Assembly: GCA_920105625.2 (NCBI GenBank)
Contig: OV050033.1
Coordinates: 129,827,821 to 129,891,820, forward strand
Length of the DNA stretch: 64,000 bases
Direction of reading: 5' to 3'
From: Clusia tigrina
Taxonomy: Eukaryota; Arthropoda; Insecta; Diptera; Clusiidae
Shown: positions 1 to 10,299 of the stretch, piece after piece
Position numbering within the stretch: the stretch's first letter is position 1
Layout: every line of letters begins with the position of its first letter
Program-made: the position numbers and the translations under genes
Notes under the pieces: model-generated
Told to the model about the DNA's origin: nothing
The model's database searches: none
What the model saw: only the letters and a program-made list of their open reading frames with translations

Positions 1-60
1 ATAATAATAAATTCTTGACCCAATAAATATAATAAAAGTAAATACACATTTGGTACACTA

Positions 61-250
61 AGCTCAGGCTCAAATCCAGACCCGCTAGGTTTCAAAAAAG
101 CTTCTTTCTGAAAAATATTTTTCTCTTCGCGTCGAAAGACTCGGTAACTAGTACTGATTCCCTAACCCCTTTCTGTGATAATTAATTATGGTGTAAGTTA
201 TAATAATAATATATTTGGTATATCAAAAACTGGGGTAGGTGAATTCCAGC
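61..250 (+). repeat. dispersed repeat, copy 1
   Basis: This segment resembles 36011-36165. Shared landmarks in the same order are a CTCTT..GTCG.AAG core, GACTCGGTAACTAGTACT against CCTCAGTAGCTGTACT, and TAATTAATTATGGTGTAAG against TAATTAATAATGGTGTAAG followed by ATAATAAT. Neither copy has an open reading frame or visible terminal repeats. It is probably a fragment of an unclassified transposon or of a 3' UTR. Confidence 0.6.
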
Positions 251-912
251 GCTGTCCGCTGAGATAAGTCGATATAATAATTATAATATCATATAAAGAG
301 CAAGGTTTCCGAATTTTATTCAGCTGAATTTTTAAATTGACATTTGTAAAACCACCTCTAGTAAGCTCGTTGCTTGCCTTCTGTCAGCCTAGTGCTGAAA
401 AATCCCTAACCTTCAATGGCTTTTGACAGCTTGTTCCTATAATAAGTTGTGTTAATCCATTTGGGGAGCAGCAATAAATCTCCATACTAAATTCTAAAAA
501 TCTCAACTACTACATGTATTTTCCTTTTTTGGATTCCAAGATTGCTTTCAGTTAAAAGTCATAACTTTAGACGTAATTTTCTCTAAGATTACTGAAAATA
601 ATAATAATAAACCCAGATTACGGGAGACATTTTTACGACGATACTATTTATAAAATTTTGTTTTATTATTAATATAAATTCTTAAATATAAAAAAAAATT
701 ATAATAACAAAATTATTAAGTAAAAACCCAAAATCGCAAGGACATTCAAAAACGAGCAACAAAATTCATTAAAATGCTGCTAATCATCTCTGTTTAGTTT
801 TGCTCAAAGTGCCCAGTACAAAGTTAAAGAGAAAATAGGCACGGCAAGTTTGCTGCATTCGCCTTACCGCGGACAGACAGAATTCGCTTAGACCATTTTG
901 AAAAAATAAAAC
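251..912 (+). promoter_or_regulatory. upstream region and probable 5' UTR of eIF4H1
   Basis: AT-rich DNA lies immediately upstream of the eIF4H1 start codon. A GC-richer segment at about 780-912 is the likely 5' UTR, and the sequence just before the ATG (AAAAC then ATGG) is a good fly start context. I see no clear TATA box at a useful spacing, and the transcription start cannot be fixed from sequence alone. The far end overlaps general AT-rich intergenic DNA. Confidence 0.4.
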
Positions 913-944
913 ATGGCTGGAAGAGGTGGTTTTGATCAGGCTAG
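913..944 (+). CDS. eIF4H1: eIF4H1 exon 1 (translation initiation factor 4H)
   Basis: First coding exon of the fly eIF4H orthologue. eIF4H is a cytoplasmic RNA-binding cofactor that stimulates the ATPase and helicase activity of eIF4A during cap-dependent initiation. The exon encodes MAGRGGFDQA plus two bases of an Arg codon and ends at a consensus donor (AG, then GTAAAT). The ATG is chosen because the context is good and because the peptide joins in frame to exon 2 and resembles the start of insect eIF4H. The five exons sum to 1011 nt, giving 336 residues and a stop, with every junction keeping frame. Intron 1 is 2.4 kb. Confidence 0.85.
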
Positions 945-2141
945 GTAAATATTTAAAAAAAAATTAAGTAATTCTTGTAAAATATCGTGTCAATATATTC
1001 TTAAACTATACGCATAAAATACGAACACGCACAGTGCATATTTTCGCGTTTCAAAACATACGAAATTGTTGCAAATTTATTGAAAAATTTTGAAGTTTTT
1101 TTCGTATTTTGACGACGACGACGGCTCGCGCTGATTTGGGTGGATGGTTGGATGCCTGCATGAATGTGCGAACGAATGTGTGGGAATAGTCAAAATGAAA
1201 ACGAAACTGCTTAAAGCGGATGAAAAAAGAAAATGTGAATAAAACTAAAAAACCAAAAAAAAGAACAGAAAACAATTAAATAAAAGCATGAATTAAAAAT
1301 ACACATGCAATAATAATTAAACGCGTTTGTAGTGTTGGTGGTATATCCATAAAAAAATACTCGAAACTAGACCTAGAAAATTGAAATGCCGCTAATATGT
1401 GAAGGGAAGAGCAAAGAGTAATACAAATGACATTAGCCGGAAGAAGTTCAGCGGCGGCCACCTCGGCAACAAAAACCATTACAACAAAAAATTCTCACGT
1501 AATTTTGCTGCAGTGAAATTTCCGCTCGGTGGTTGCAATATGACGTATTTATTTATTTTTTTTAGAATATTTTTAAAATTTTCTCAGTGAATTTTCTAAT
1601 TTAATTAGGCTTGCAAATTTCAAGTGTTTAGCACAACTGCTTTGGTATGCAGTAACATCATCCACCATGTGCGCGCGAATCGTTTTCTGCGAATGACTCA
1701 TAAAGAAACTTTTATCGAAAAGCAAGAAAGTGCCTGAGAATTCAGGCTTTACTCACAACGCTCTATTTAACTGAACGATCTCAAATTAATTATTTACATA
1801 GTTGAGGTTAGAAATGAAGGGGTGGCAGGTGTGCACCTGATTCGAAGGTGTGCAACAATGCGTTGACTCAGACAACACAATTTTTTTGCGATATTTGCAA
1901 AACGAAATTCCTTTAAAGGCGTTCTTATGCAAGAGGAGTGAGTGTACGGACATAGCTCTGCAGCACAGTGTTGTATTTGTGGTTTATTGTATGTTGGCGC
2001 CACTGTATTTGGATACGTGCTCATTAGCACGTTTGCAAGGATCGGAATAGGGTTAATGTGTTCGAGGAATTTTTCAATGGTGACTGGAAACTGAGCATAA
2101 TCAATAAGTCGGTTCATGCTGTTAATCGAAGTGTTATAAGC

Positions 2142-2530
2142 AACTTGCTGGGGAACTAGGTATTCAGAATATATCTGTTACCTGCCATAAATCTGTTTTA
2201 TTTTGCATTAATTACAAGCAGGTCTAATCGAACTTGTATTAACTACCATGGAACTATCTATTCCAAATAGGCCTGATAGCTAGCAAACATCTATATAATT
2301 CTGCATTATCTGGAAGCATGCACAGTCGAATTATCAACACCCTGCTGGGAACGAGGTATTCAGTATATCACTGATGCCTTGCACACATATGTGTTATTTT
2401 ACACTATCTACAATCATCCCCTGTATATAATGATCACTTAACTCGCTTTCGACTCAGGTATAAAAGAAGATGTACTCTTACTGACTTTGACCTTATAATT
2501 CATATTTTTAATACAATATAACCTTTGCTT
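2142..2530 (+). repeat. diverged tandem duplication, about 198-bp period
   Basis: Two copies share TTGCTGGGGAACTAGGTATT against CTGCTGGGAACGAGGTATT, followed by CAG.ATAT, a downstream TGCC and TGTTATTTT/GTTTTATTTT blocks. The starts are about 198 bp apart. The sequence is non-coding and unclassified. Confidence 0.5.
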
Positions 2531-2623
2531 CTTAGCAGGTCAGTAAATCACGCATGAATACACTGCTGTGCTACAAAAATAATTGCAATCACAATGAAAA
2601 TAAAACATTTGTATTATAACACT

Positions 2624-2819
2624 GCGTAGGCGACTATTTTTTGGACTCCTTGGGAGATATCTCAAAAAAAAGATTAGCTCCATCAACTGCTTCATTAAAA
2701 CCTCCAAATGGCTGGACCTTTGAAAGGGATGGGACCTGTAGTCCCATGCGGTATCACAAAAAAAAAATGTTGGCCTAAGTGCGCCCTTTTCGGGTGGCCG
2801 CCTTACCTACCTACCTACC
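2624..2819 (+). mobile_element. 5'-truncated non-LTR retrotransposon tail (LOA/I-like 3' end)
   Basis: A 196-bp insert is bounded by the direct repeat TATTATAACACT (2612-2623 and 2820-2831), a target-site duplication. It ends in a (TACC)n simple tail instead of poly-A. Just before the tail it carries GCGGTATCACA, GGCCTAAGTG and GGTGGCCGCC. Similar elements occur on the minus strand near 60600 beside a recognisable retroelement C-terminus. I infer a dead-on-arrival 5'-truncated copy, or a SINE that borrowed that 3' end. Confidence 0.7.
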
Positions 2820-3358
2820 TATTATAACACTCGTGGAATAAACAACAAAATAATTGGGTAAATAGTGGGGGAAAATATACACCTAAAAGCACACACGCGC
2901 ACGCCTACCTCAACAGTATAAAGAGGCACGAGAGATATACAAAAAAACATTTCGTCAGCAGAATGAATCTCTCAACAAACAAAGAGTAAACAATTTAGTG
3001 AATTAAAAATGCATAAATTGGATCTAAAATTATTTGGGTATACACCAGGTTACCTGCGGGGATCGGATGGTCCAATTTGCTGGTTAAGAGTTGGTGGAAA
3101 TGTTGTTTAAAAAAGATATGAAAGTATATTTTTGGTAGTAAAATGTCAGAAAAAGCTTTGTAGCTGGCCAAAAACAAGCGTGTTTATATATTTTTGCCTA
3201 GAAGTTGACCAACAAGAAGCGCCAATCTATATTTTTAGCAAGTGATATTAAACCAAGTCATAGTTCTCCTCTTTGGGTTGACTTTTCATAAACAAACGCA
3301 TACTAATTTCTTTCATATTTAAAACAAATATCTAACTTGAATTTTTTGTTTTTTACAG

Positions 3359-3658
3359 AAACTTTGGAGACCGTCCTGGTAAGCAATTACCCACGGAGGC
3401 TCCATTCATCGCTTATGTCGGCAATTTGCCGCAGGGTCTGACGCAAGGTGACGTCGTTAAAATTTTTAAAAATTTCGAAGTTAAAAACGTGCGTCTGGTG
3501 AACGATCGTGAGACGGATCAATTTAAAGGTTTCTGCTATGTGGAATTCGAGACATTAGACAATTTGGAGCGTGCTCTGGAATGTGATGGTCGCATTAAAC
3601 TGGATGATATATCTGCGCCGCTGAGAATAGACATTGCTGATCGCAGGAAAAACGATCG
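3359..3658 (+). CDS. eIF4H1: eIF4H1 exon 2, RRM domain
   Basis: This exon holds the whole RNA-recognition motif, residues about 27-104. RNP2 is visible as IAYVGNLP (residues 28-35) and RNP1 as KGFCYVEF (67-74). The stretches between them (QGDVVKIF, VRLVNDRETDQF, LERALECDGR) follow the eIF4H family closely, and the exon ends in the basic IADRRKNDR. The acceptor is TTTTACAG and the donor GTATGT, and the reading frame is intact. Continuing past 3658 meets a stop in the intron, so splicing to 3750 is needed. Confidence 0.92.
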
Positions 3659-3749
3659 GTATGTGTGACTCTACTCTCACTTCTCTTTTATCGTTTTGTT
3701 GTTAACATCATGTTGTTTATAATGTTGTTTGTTTATTGTTTCATTGCAG

Positions 3750-3961
3750 CGGTGGTGGTGGTGGTGGTTTCAACAAACGTGGCCCGCCCAGACAAGGTGG
3801 CGGCCCCGGTGGTGCTGGTGGTGGTAATCACCAACAATTTAGCCGCGGCGGTGCCGGCGGTAATCGTGGCGACAGTAGAGGTTCGTACAATGATAATTAT
3901 GGGCACAACGATAGAAATCGTGGCGGCGGCGGCGGTGGTGGCATGAATAGAGGATACAACG
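3750..3961 (+). CDS. eIF4H1: eIF4H1 exon 3, Gly/Arg-rich linker
   Basis: Begins after acceptor TTCATTGCAG, completes an Arg codon and encodes a Gly-rich, Asn/Arg-containing low-complexity region (GGGGGGFNKRGPPRQGG..., RGGAGGNRGDSRG). RGG and RG patterns of this kind are typical of the central part of fly eIF4H. It ends with one base of a split codon at GTAAAT. If the following intron were retained, the frame would continue for about 23 codons to a stop at 4030, giving a shortened isoform. That isoform is hypothetical. Confidence 0.85.
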
Positions 3962-4344
3962 GTAAATGCCTGCAGAAGTCCACGGACGGCAGTTCAATTT
4001 TGGACGCAGTTTTTCTAAACAGTTTACGTTAATTAGTTTTTTGTTGTAGTTGTTTTCTAGTACTATTTGAGTAACTATTTCTTTTTCTACACACTTACGT
4101 TAGTTGCTTGTAACATTAGCTCCCAGCGATACATCCACCAATCCAATCTAACGTGTAGTTTAAATACCTTATAAATATCTTTTGTGTTTGTTTTAGTTGT
4201 TTCTTTTTCGTTTATGTTGTTTATCTTTGGACCACACTCACGCATGCCACAATTTTGTATTTTCCGCCTTTTCTAACAGTTTCTAGGAACCATTTTATAT
4301 ATATTTCGTACTAATGCCTTTTTATGGCGGCACATAACTTGCAG
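3962..4344 (+). other. eIF4H1 intron 3
   Basis: A 383-bp intron, T-rich in its central part, ending AACTTGCAG. No other feature is visible. An apparent ORF that starts at 4324 is a shadow of exon 4 in another frame. Confidence 0.8.
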
Positions 4345-4629
4345 ATCGTCCAGCGAATCGTGGTCGTTATGGCAACTTCAATAATGATGAACGTGGCGGT
4401 ATCGGCGGCGGTGGCGGCTTCGATCGTAATAATCAAGATCGCAATAATCGCGAGGGAAGCTTTGGTGGTGGCGGTGGCGGCGGCAGCGGCATCAGTCGGG
4501 ATGGTGATCGGTACAATAGTTTTACCAGGAATCGCGGTGACCGTGATCGCGAACGCCCACACTACAACCCTAACGCGCAAAACAACGAACGAGCACCGAC
4601 TGCGTCGGGCTCCACGCTAGGTGCTATAG
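4345..4629 (+). CDS. eIF4H1: eIF4H1 exon 4, Gly/Arg/Asn-rich region
   Basis: Continues in phase from exon 3 (Asp split as G|AT) and encodes RPANRGRYGNFNNDERG, further Gly-rich blocks and RDRDRERPHYNPNAQNNER. Two donors 9 nt apart both preserve frame: GTGCTA after 4620 and the stronger GTATGC after 4629. I chose 4629, which adds Gly-Ala-Ile. Using 4620 would give a 333-residue protein. Both ends match GT-AG introns, with acceptor AACTTGCAG upstream. Confidence 0.82.
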
Positions 4630-5356
4630 GTATGCCAAAGTGCGTGGTAAAATGGAAAAGGTTGAAGCTGGGAGAAGGTTGTATCACTACAACTGTTAAT
4701 GAGACAGCGGAAAGGGTTTTAAGATGTACAGATTTGAAATAGAGCGATAACTTAAAAAGCGGGGAACAACAGATTTCCAGATACTGGAAATTACTCTTGA
4801 TTTAATCAATCGAGATTGTGTCAATCCAAAATAGATTAATCGACATTGTATAATTCCGTGATAAGAAGATTGAATGAATTCGGAATGCATCAGTTAAGAT
4901 AGAATCTTTCCGGAATGACTAAATCAAGATTACTCATTTTAGAATGTAGCAGTCAAGACTGTTTTCAGCTGACGACATTTATATTTTCATTGATTCATGA
5001 CACTCCAGCTGACATGTCATTTATATTCTCCTTGGTTACCGACTTTCCACAGTAACATGTCATTTGTTTAGTGAATGATTTCTGACGCTAGCTGTTATAG
5101 TATTATATAGTGCTATTCATTGCTGACTTTTCAAATGACCTGTCATTTATATTGTCATTGATTTCGACACCTACTATATATCTTTATTTGTAGGGAATCG
5201 CCACCTACAATAATACTTCCCTCTATTGTATCTCTTATTTAATATAAGATTAACGCTTCTACCTTCTTCTTTTGCCATGCGTAAGTGGCATTTCATATTA
5301 ACCCTTTTGCAACTCCTTCAATTTACCATTTTCCCCTTTTGTTTGCTGCCGTTTAG
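4630..5356 (+). other. eIF4H1 intron 4 with short degenerate repeats
   Basis: Intron ending GCCGTTTAG. Between about 4965 and 5170 a unit resembling GACATGTCATTTATATT followed by CATTGATT is repeated three to four times with divergence. GACATGTC is itself a near-palindrome. No open frame is supported. Confidence 0.7.
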
Positions 5357-5538
5357 ATGATAGTGAAAGACCTCGATTAAATTTGCAACCACGGACCATA
5401 CAGGCGCCGATCAATGCGTTGGCGGAGACGAAGCAGGCGGCCGCCATTTTCGGCAATGCCAAACCTCGCGAGGAGAAGTTCAAGGAAGAAGAAGGCGACG
5501 ACGACGAAGGAGCAGCTGTGCACGATGAGGACAATTAA
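5357..5538 (+). CDS. eIF4H1: eIF4H1 exon 5, C-terminal tail
   Basis: Terminal coding exon. It encodes DDSERPRLNLQPRTIQAP, then an Ala-rich stretch and AAIFGNAKPREEKFKEEEG, ending in the acidic GDDDEGAAVHDEDN and stop TAA at 5536-5538. The RPRLNLQPRT and AIFG.AKPREE motifs are the conserved C-terminal signature shared by eIF4H and eIF4B-type proteins, which supports the assignment independently of the RRM. An AATAAA lies 35 bp after the stop (5573-5578), with many more downstream, so the poly-A site cannot be chosen. Confidence 0.9.
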
Positions 5539-6680
5539 AGTGAGAGCGAGAGAGAATAATTTTTGCAAACAAAATAAAAGCTACTACAGCGAATACGAAC
5601 AGCTTAAAACGATTACTAACAACAACAACAAAAAGAGTAAAAATATTATTATAAAAAAAGAGTTGATCCTTAGCGACATTTTCTGAGTAATTAAAACAAG
5701 CGATTAAATATTTAACAAGAGAGAGCGGCGATACAAAATATTCTATATATATATTCATATAAAAGCGTAAAAATTAAACGAAAAGTGAAGCGAAGTGTGC
5801 GAAAAGGTTTTTAAAAGGAGATTTTGCTAAAAAAGAAAGCGGAGAAAAGTTTTTGTGTGTGAAAAAAGTCGAAAGAGTTATAAAAAGAAGCAAGCGAAGA
5901 GAAAAGAACAATTCATAAAAGAATAAATTGAAAAGAAAGGTAAATAAATAATCTGAAATAGTACCCGAGGTAGATGCTAAATAATATACTGCGCGATTAA
6001 GCGTTTTGTAAACAATTTAAATTTATTAATTAAAGAAAAACAAAAAACTAAAAAAAAAACATAAAAATCTACATTAAGCGAATATAACTAAATATTTATA
6101 TATTTAAATTATAGACTACACAATAAACACATCCAAATACAGACAAGCGTAAAGTAAAACCACAAAAATACACACGATTATAATAAAAAAATTAATATAT
6201 ACCTAAATATATGATATTATATACTTGCATTATATACAACAATAACACGTAAATAAATTAATATTTGTATAAAAACTGTTTTACTACGAACGAAGAGAGC
6301 ATAAATTAATTAAAAAGTCTAAGCAAAATCCTTAAAAGGAGGAAAAAAAGAATATTAATTAATTAATTACAAAATAAAATCAAATTAAGTAGTAAAATTA
6401 ATATTGACAGTCTTCTTTTTTTGAAATTGAAATTGCAAAGTACGATTTTATAAGCCTAAATTCACAAGCAAATAATTAATTTGTAAGTCACGCTGACGAT
6501 TTTAAGAATATATAAAAAACGTAATAAATAAATTAAAATTCCTTTAGCAGAAGTTTAAGTGAAGAATAACAAAAAAACAGGTTTTAAAAAATTTGTGCAT
6601 CTGAGAGATCAAATTTAATTTGTGTTGTTATTCTTTTTGTTATTGCATACAAACCTAACAACTCCCTCTCTCTCTTTCAC

Positions 6681-6726
<46 letters not shown>

Positions 6727-7306
6727 ACTGTGTGTCAGTTGTCAGCCGAGCTCCAACGCTGAGCCTCTTCCGCTTATATATTCTAACAATCCCGTCACAT
6801 CTTCACCACTTATTTTGTTAAGTTGAAAATTTAATTTTTATACTTTTATTATACTTATACATATATACAATTTTTGTTGGCATATTTGTTTAAAATTTAA
6901 CTCTTCTTATTTGTAATAAATAATAAAAATTTTAAATACAAGAAAAAAAGTAAAACAAAAAATTCATATATATTTAAAGTAAATTTTGTACACAAGCCCA
7001 AAAAAGGATCAATTAAAAGGATAATTAATAAATAAAAAAAACATTTAAGTGGAAATAATAGAAAAAAAACAAAAATTCTTCATACAGTTTAAACATAAAT
7101 AATACTTAATATTAACTAATAAAAAAAAACTAAGTATATTGAATAATTACTTTTATATACATATAAGTATATTTAAATATACAAAATGCATACAATTATT
7201 AATTTTATGTTTATTAAATTAATAATTAATAAAATAATTCATTATAAAAATAAACATCATGAAAGCAACTTTTGGGTTTTTCGTAGGATGGCAGCCACGA
7301 ATACAT
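5539..7306 (+). other. eIF4H1 3' UTR and AT-rich intergenic DNA
   Basis: Very AT-rich with numerous AATAAA motifs (for example 5573). It probably contains the eIF4H1 3' UTR. A (CT)n tract lies inside. No coding sequence is recognised. Confidence 0.6.
6661..6726 (+). repeat. (CT)n microsatellite
   Basis: Nearly continuous CT dinucleotides with a few interruptions (CTCTCTCTTTCACTATCTC), longest at about 6691-6720. Confidence 0.9.
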
Positions 7307-7626
7307 AGCACATAAACATAACACACACATGCATAAATATAACACACACATAAACATAACACAAAACAAAACACACGCATAAGCATAACACATACATAAA
7401 CATAGCACACCCACACAAACATACACAAACATAAGACAAATCACACGCATAAACATAACATACACATATACGCAACCATAATATCCACACACACACACAT
7501 AAACATAACACACACATGCATAAACATAAGACAAATCACACGCATAAACATAAGACAAATCACACGCGTAAACATAACACACACACACACACACACACAC
7601 ACAACACACACACACACACATACATT
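7307..7626 (+). repeat. (ACAY)n-rich array, left part
   Basis: About 320 bp built from ACAT and ACAC tetramers (AAACATAACACACACAT, CGCATAAACATAAGAC) and ending in a pure (CA)n run at 7574-7622. It stops exactly where retroelement copy A begins. (ACAY)n is the established insertion target of Waldo elements of the R1 clade. Open frames on either strand here are repeat artefacts. Confidence 0.9.
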
Positions 7627-8759
7627 GCAAAAAACTGGCTAACGTCGAAGCTCCAACTGGCAGGCCAAAAAACTGAAGCAGTCTTAATTACAAGCAGGAA
7701 AAAAATTGAAGTCATTACACTAAATATAGACGGGCACAACATTAGAACGCAGCCATCGTTAAAATACTTAAGAGCGATGATAGACGCGAGACATAACTAT
7801 AAAATAAACATTGAGCAGGCCTGCAAAAATCTGCGCGAGTAAACACGACCCTGTCTCGAATGATGGCTAATATAGGCGGCCCAAATCAAAGCACTTCTGG
7901 CAAAGTTAACCAATCCATAGTATGCGGCACCTGTATGGGGACAAGCATTAAAGCAGAAAACATACGCCAAGATTGCAAAATCGTTATTCAGACTAAATGC
8001 TATTAGAGTTGCTAGTGCATTTCGCACAGTGTCTCACGATGCTGTTGGAGTCATATCTAGCATAATGCCACCAGACATAATGGCTCTTGAGCTTAAGAGA
8101 GTAAAAAAATCGGCAGGCCTTTAACAGCAGAAGAGCGAAAAGAAGAAAGGCAAAAGAGCTTGAATGTATGGCAAGAATGCGACAAAAGGACGATGGACGC
8201 ACAGACTCATCAAAAATGTGCAGACTTGGGTTGAAAGAAAACAGGGAGATATTGATTTCTATATGACCCAGTTCTTGAGTGGTCATGGCTGTTTTAGAGA
8301 GTATCTGTACAAGTATGGACATGATGACGGAGAAATCTGTCCTTCTTGTAGGAGTGGTAATGAAAATGAAGAGCATATATTCTTCTACTGTTCGGAATTC
8401 GATACAGAACGTAGGTTTTTAGAGAACCAAATAGGAGACAGAGTAACACCAGAAAACATAGTGCCGCACATGCTGCAATCAAGGCAGATTTAGCAAAATG
8501 TGCAAAAGTTAGCCGCTAGGGTTCTACAAGAACTAAGAAGAATGGAACGGTTGCGAAGCAGCGAGACTAGATCCATGAATGTAGTATAAACCCCTTGAGA
8601 TTTTCTAGTCAATAGGCTAAGCTAGCCCTGCGATGTATTAACTAACGGTCGGGCCGCAGGGCAATTCTATAGCTGAAGTACTTCGAGATGTTTTTTAGTG
8701 GGTTAAAGTTTCACACTATTGTTGTGGGGGCAACAGTGTCTTTTGAAAATATTTCATCT

Positions 8760-8797
<38 letters not shown>
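7627..8797 (+). mobile_element. Waldo-like R1-clade retrotransposon, copy A (5'-truncated)
   Basis: The 3' portion of an R1-clade non-LTR element is joined directly to the ACAY array. Translated pieces include LQLAGQKTEAVLITSRKK, PSLKYLRAMIDAR, a thumb-region piece FRTVSHDAVGVI, and the family-typical C-terminus TKGRWTHRLI, FYMTQFLSGHGCFREYLY, CPSC and EHIFFYC (a CCHC-type zinc motif). Frameshifts near 7840, 7910 and 8160 and internal stops kill it. The 3' UTR contains TTAGTGGGTTAAAGTTTCAC, shared with copies B and C, and ends in 37 A residues (8761-8797). Confidence 0.85.
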
Positions 8798-8799
<2 letters not shown>

Positions 8800-9930
8800 G
8801 CCAGTTGGTATCGGATCCTAAGTGCTCTACGCACCTTGCATATCCCTGGATACCTACTAAGAGTCATAGAAAACTATTTCAAGGATAGACTTTTGTTATA
8901 CGACACAAACGAAGGCCCAAAAGAGTACAACATCACAGGAGGAGTTCCACAAGGATCGGTGCTAGGGCCACTTCTCTGGAACGCCATGTACGATGGTATT
9001 CTGGAAATTGAGCAACCACTTGATATCTGCAAGTGATAAAGCCATCAGAGTAGGAGCAGCCTTGGCAAGGTTAATGCCAAACACTGGAGGACCAAGGCAG
9101 CATGTAACGAAGCGTTAATACCTCCATTTTTATGTACGCAGCATCCATATGGGCCCCAGCAACAAGCTGCAAAGCGTGAGTATGCTGTGCATTTAGGACC
9201 ATATCCACTGATGCAGTCAGCGTCATCGGGGGACGGATGCCAATAGATCTTGCCATAAAAGAGGCCGCGGCCATTCGAAACTTGAATAGCCAAGACAAAA
9301 TGGATCCAGCCAAAACTGAGTTAATCAGAAAGAGCTCACAAAATGAATGGCAGGAAAGATGGGGTATATCCACCAAAGGACGGTGGACCCATGAGCTGAT
9401 CCCAAATATACAAGCATGGATCGCCCGAAGACACGGTGAAGTTAACTACAACCTAACGCAATTCCTATCGGGACACGGATGCTTTCGAAAGTATCTGCAC
9501 AAGTACAGACATGTGGAGGACCCATACTGCCTGTACTGTGTTGGCAGCTATGAGAATGCAGAACATGTGTTGATGGAATGCGGCAGATTTACGGGTGCAA
9601 AACGCCTGCTTGAGCATTATATAAGAGAGAAAGTAACCTCAGCTGGTGTTCTTCGGTACATGCTTGGGTCACAGGAGGCCTGGGATACAGATATACTGGT
9701 CGGTATCATGAAACAAGTAAGATACGACGAGCAAAGCGCTAGAGGTTTAGCGAGCTAAAGCCGTTAGAATGACCAAGATACGAGAGTGAGGAAAAACTCT
9801 CAGCCCGCCACGTGAAGGAAAACTGAATGTACCACGGGGACCCACGGGATCGAAGTAAAGGTGGTTTTAGTTGGGTTAGAGTCCTACACCTCGGCATGAT
9901 ACTTTCCAACTAATGCAAAAAAAAAAAAAA
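8798..9930 (+). mobile_element. Waldo-like R1-clade retrotransposon, copy B (truncated, internally deleted)
   Basis: Starts abruptly at the end of the copy A poly-A tail with reverse transcriptase sequence (ASWYRIL, GGVPQGSVLGPLLWNAMYDG). It then jumps at about 9034 across the missing ADD region to thumb sequence near 9040, followed by ISTDAVSVIGGRMPIDLA and an intact C-terminus open from 9237 to 9758 (STKGRWTHELIPNIQAW, LTQFLSGHGCFRKYLHKY, HVLMECGRF). The 3' UTR keeps GGGTTAGAGTCCTACAC, and the tail is A14 (9917-9930). Confidence 0.85.
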
Positions 9931-9932
9931 CA

Positions 9933-10256
9933 ATGACAGTCTACGTCTACCTGTCGGACGACGATGCAGCAAAGGTGCTGAAGGTGCAGCGGATACGCAT
10001 CGGCTGGGTCTTGTGCTGAGTACGCGAGAGCATTTCTCCCTCCAGATGCTTCAAGTGTTGGGGCTACAACCACCTAGCATGTAACTGCAAGAAGACGGTA
10101 CACCGCAGCAACCAATGTAGAAAATGTGGTGAAGAAGGACACCTAGCGGCGGCGTGCACAAATAATGAAAAATGTGCGCTATGCGAAGGAGGTCACGCAG
10201 CTGGCAGCTCCCGCTGTATGGCACGTCAAAAGGCGGAGCGGAGAGGTGGGCGTTGA
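9933..10256 (+). pseudogene. gag-like ORF1 C-terminus of Waldo-like copy C
   Basis: One frame encodes VYVYLSDDDAAKVLKVQRIR, then a single TGA at about 10017, then three zinc knuckles: CFKCWGYNHLACNC and CRKCGEEGHLAAAC (both CX2CX4HX4C) and CALCEGGHAAGSSRC (CX2CX3HX6C). ORF1 knuckles of R1-clade elements bind the template RNA. The stop follows a Cys codon where relatives have Arg before VRE, so a CGA to TGA change at a CpG is likely. The terminating TGA (10254-10256) overlaps the ORF2 start region as TTGA, which was presumably ATGA in an intact copy. Confidence 0.8.
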
Positions 10257-10299
10257 AAATCGTACAACTCAATCTTAACCACTGGTTGCGGCACAGGAC

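Larger units (their letters stand above)
945..3358 (+). other. eIF4H1 intron 1
   Basis: Intron from donor GTAAAT to acceptor TTTTACAG. It is AT-rich and contains a diverged duplication (2142-2530) and a short retroposed insertion (2624-2819). Short open frames near 1400-1590 and 1794-2117 have no recognisable domain and I do not call them genes. Confidence 0.8.

Noticed and set aside
1794..2117. 107-codon minus-strand open frame inside eIF4H1 intron 1
   Set aside because: No recognisable domain, antisense to an intron, and no supporting splice or start signals. Probably chance or an old repeat fragment.
3736..4032. 98-codon frame reading eIF4H1 exon 3 into intron 3 as a separate gene
   Set aside because: Its first part is intron 2 sequence and its last part is intron 3. 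The spliced model explains it and restores the conserved C-terminus.
7226..7630. 134-codon minus-strand Cys/Val/Tyr-rich open frame
   Set aside because: It is the complement of the (ACAY)n microsatellite, and the amino-acid pattern follows the repeat.
9045..9376. Minus-strand frames across Waldo copy B
   Set aside because: Shadows of the plus-strand retroelement coding sequence, which has family motifs.
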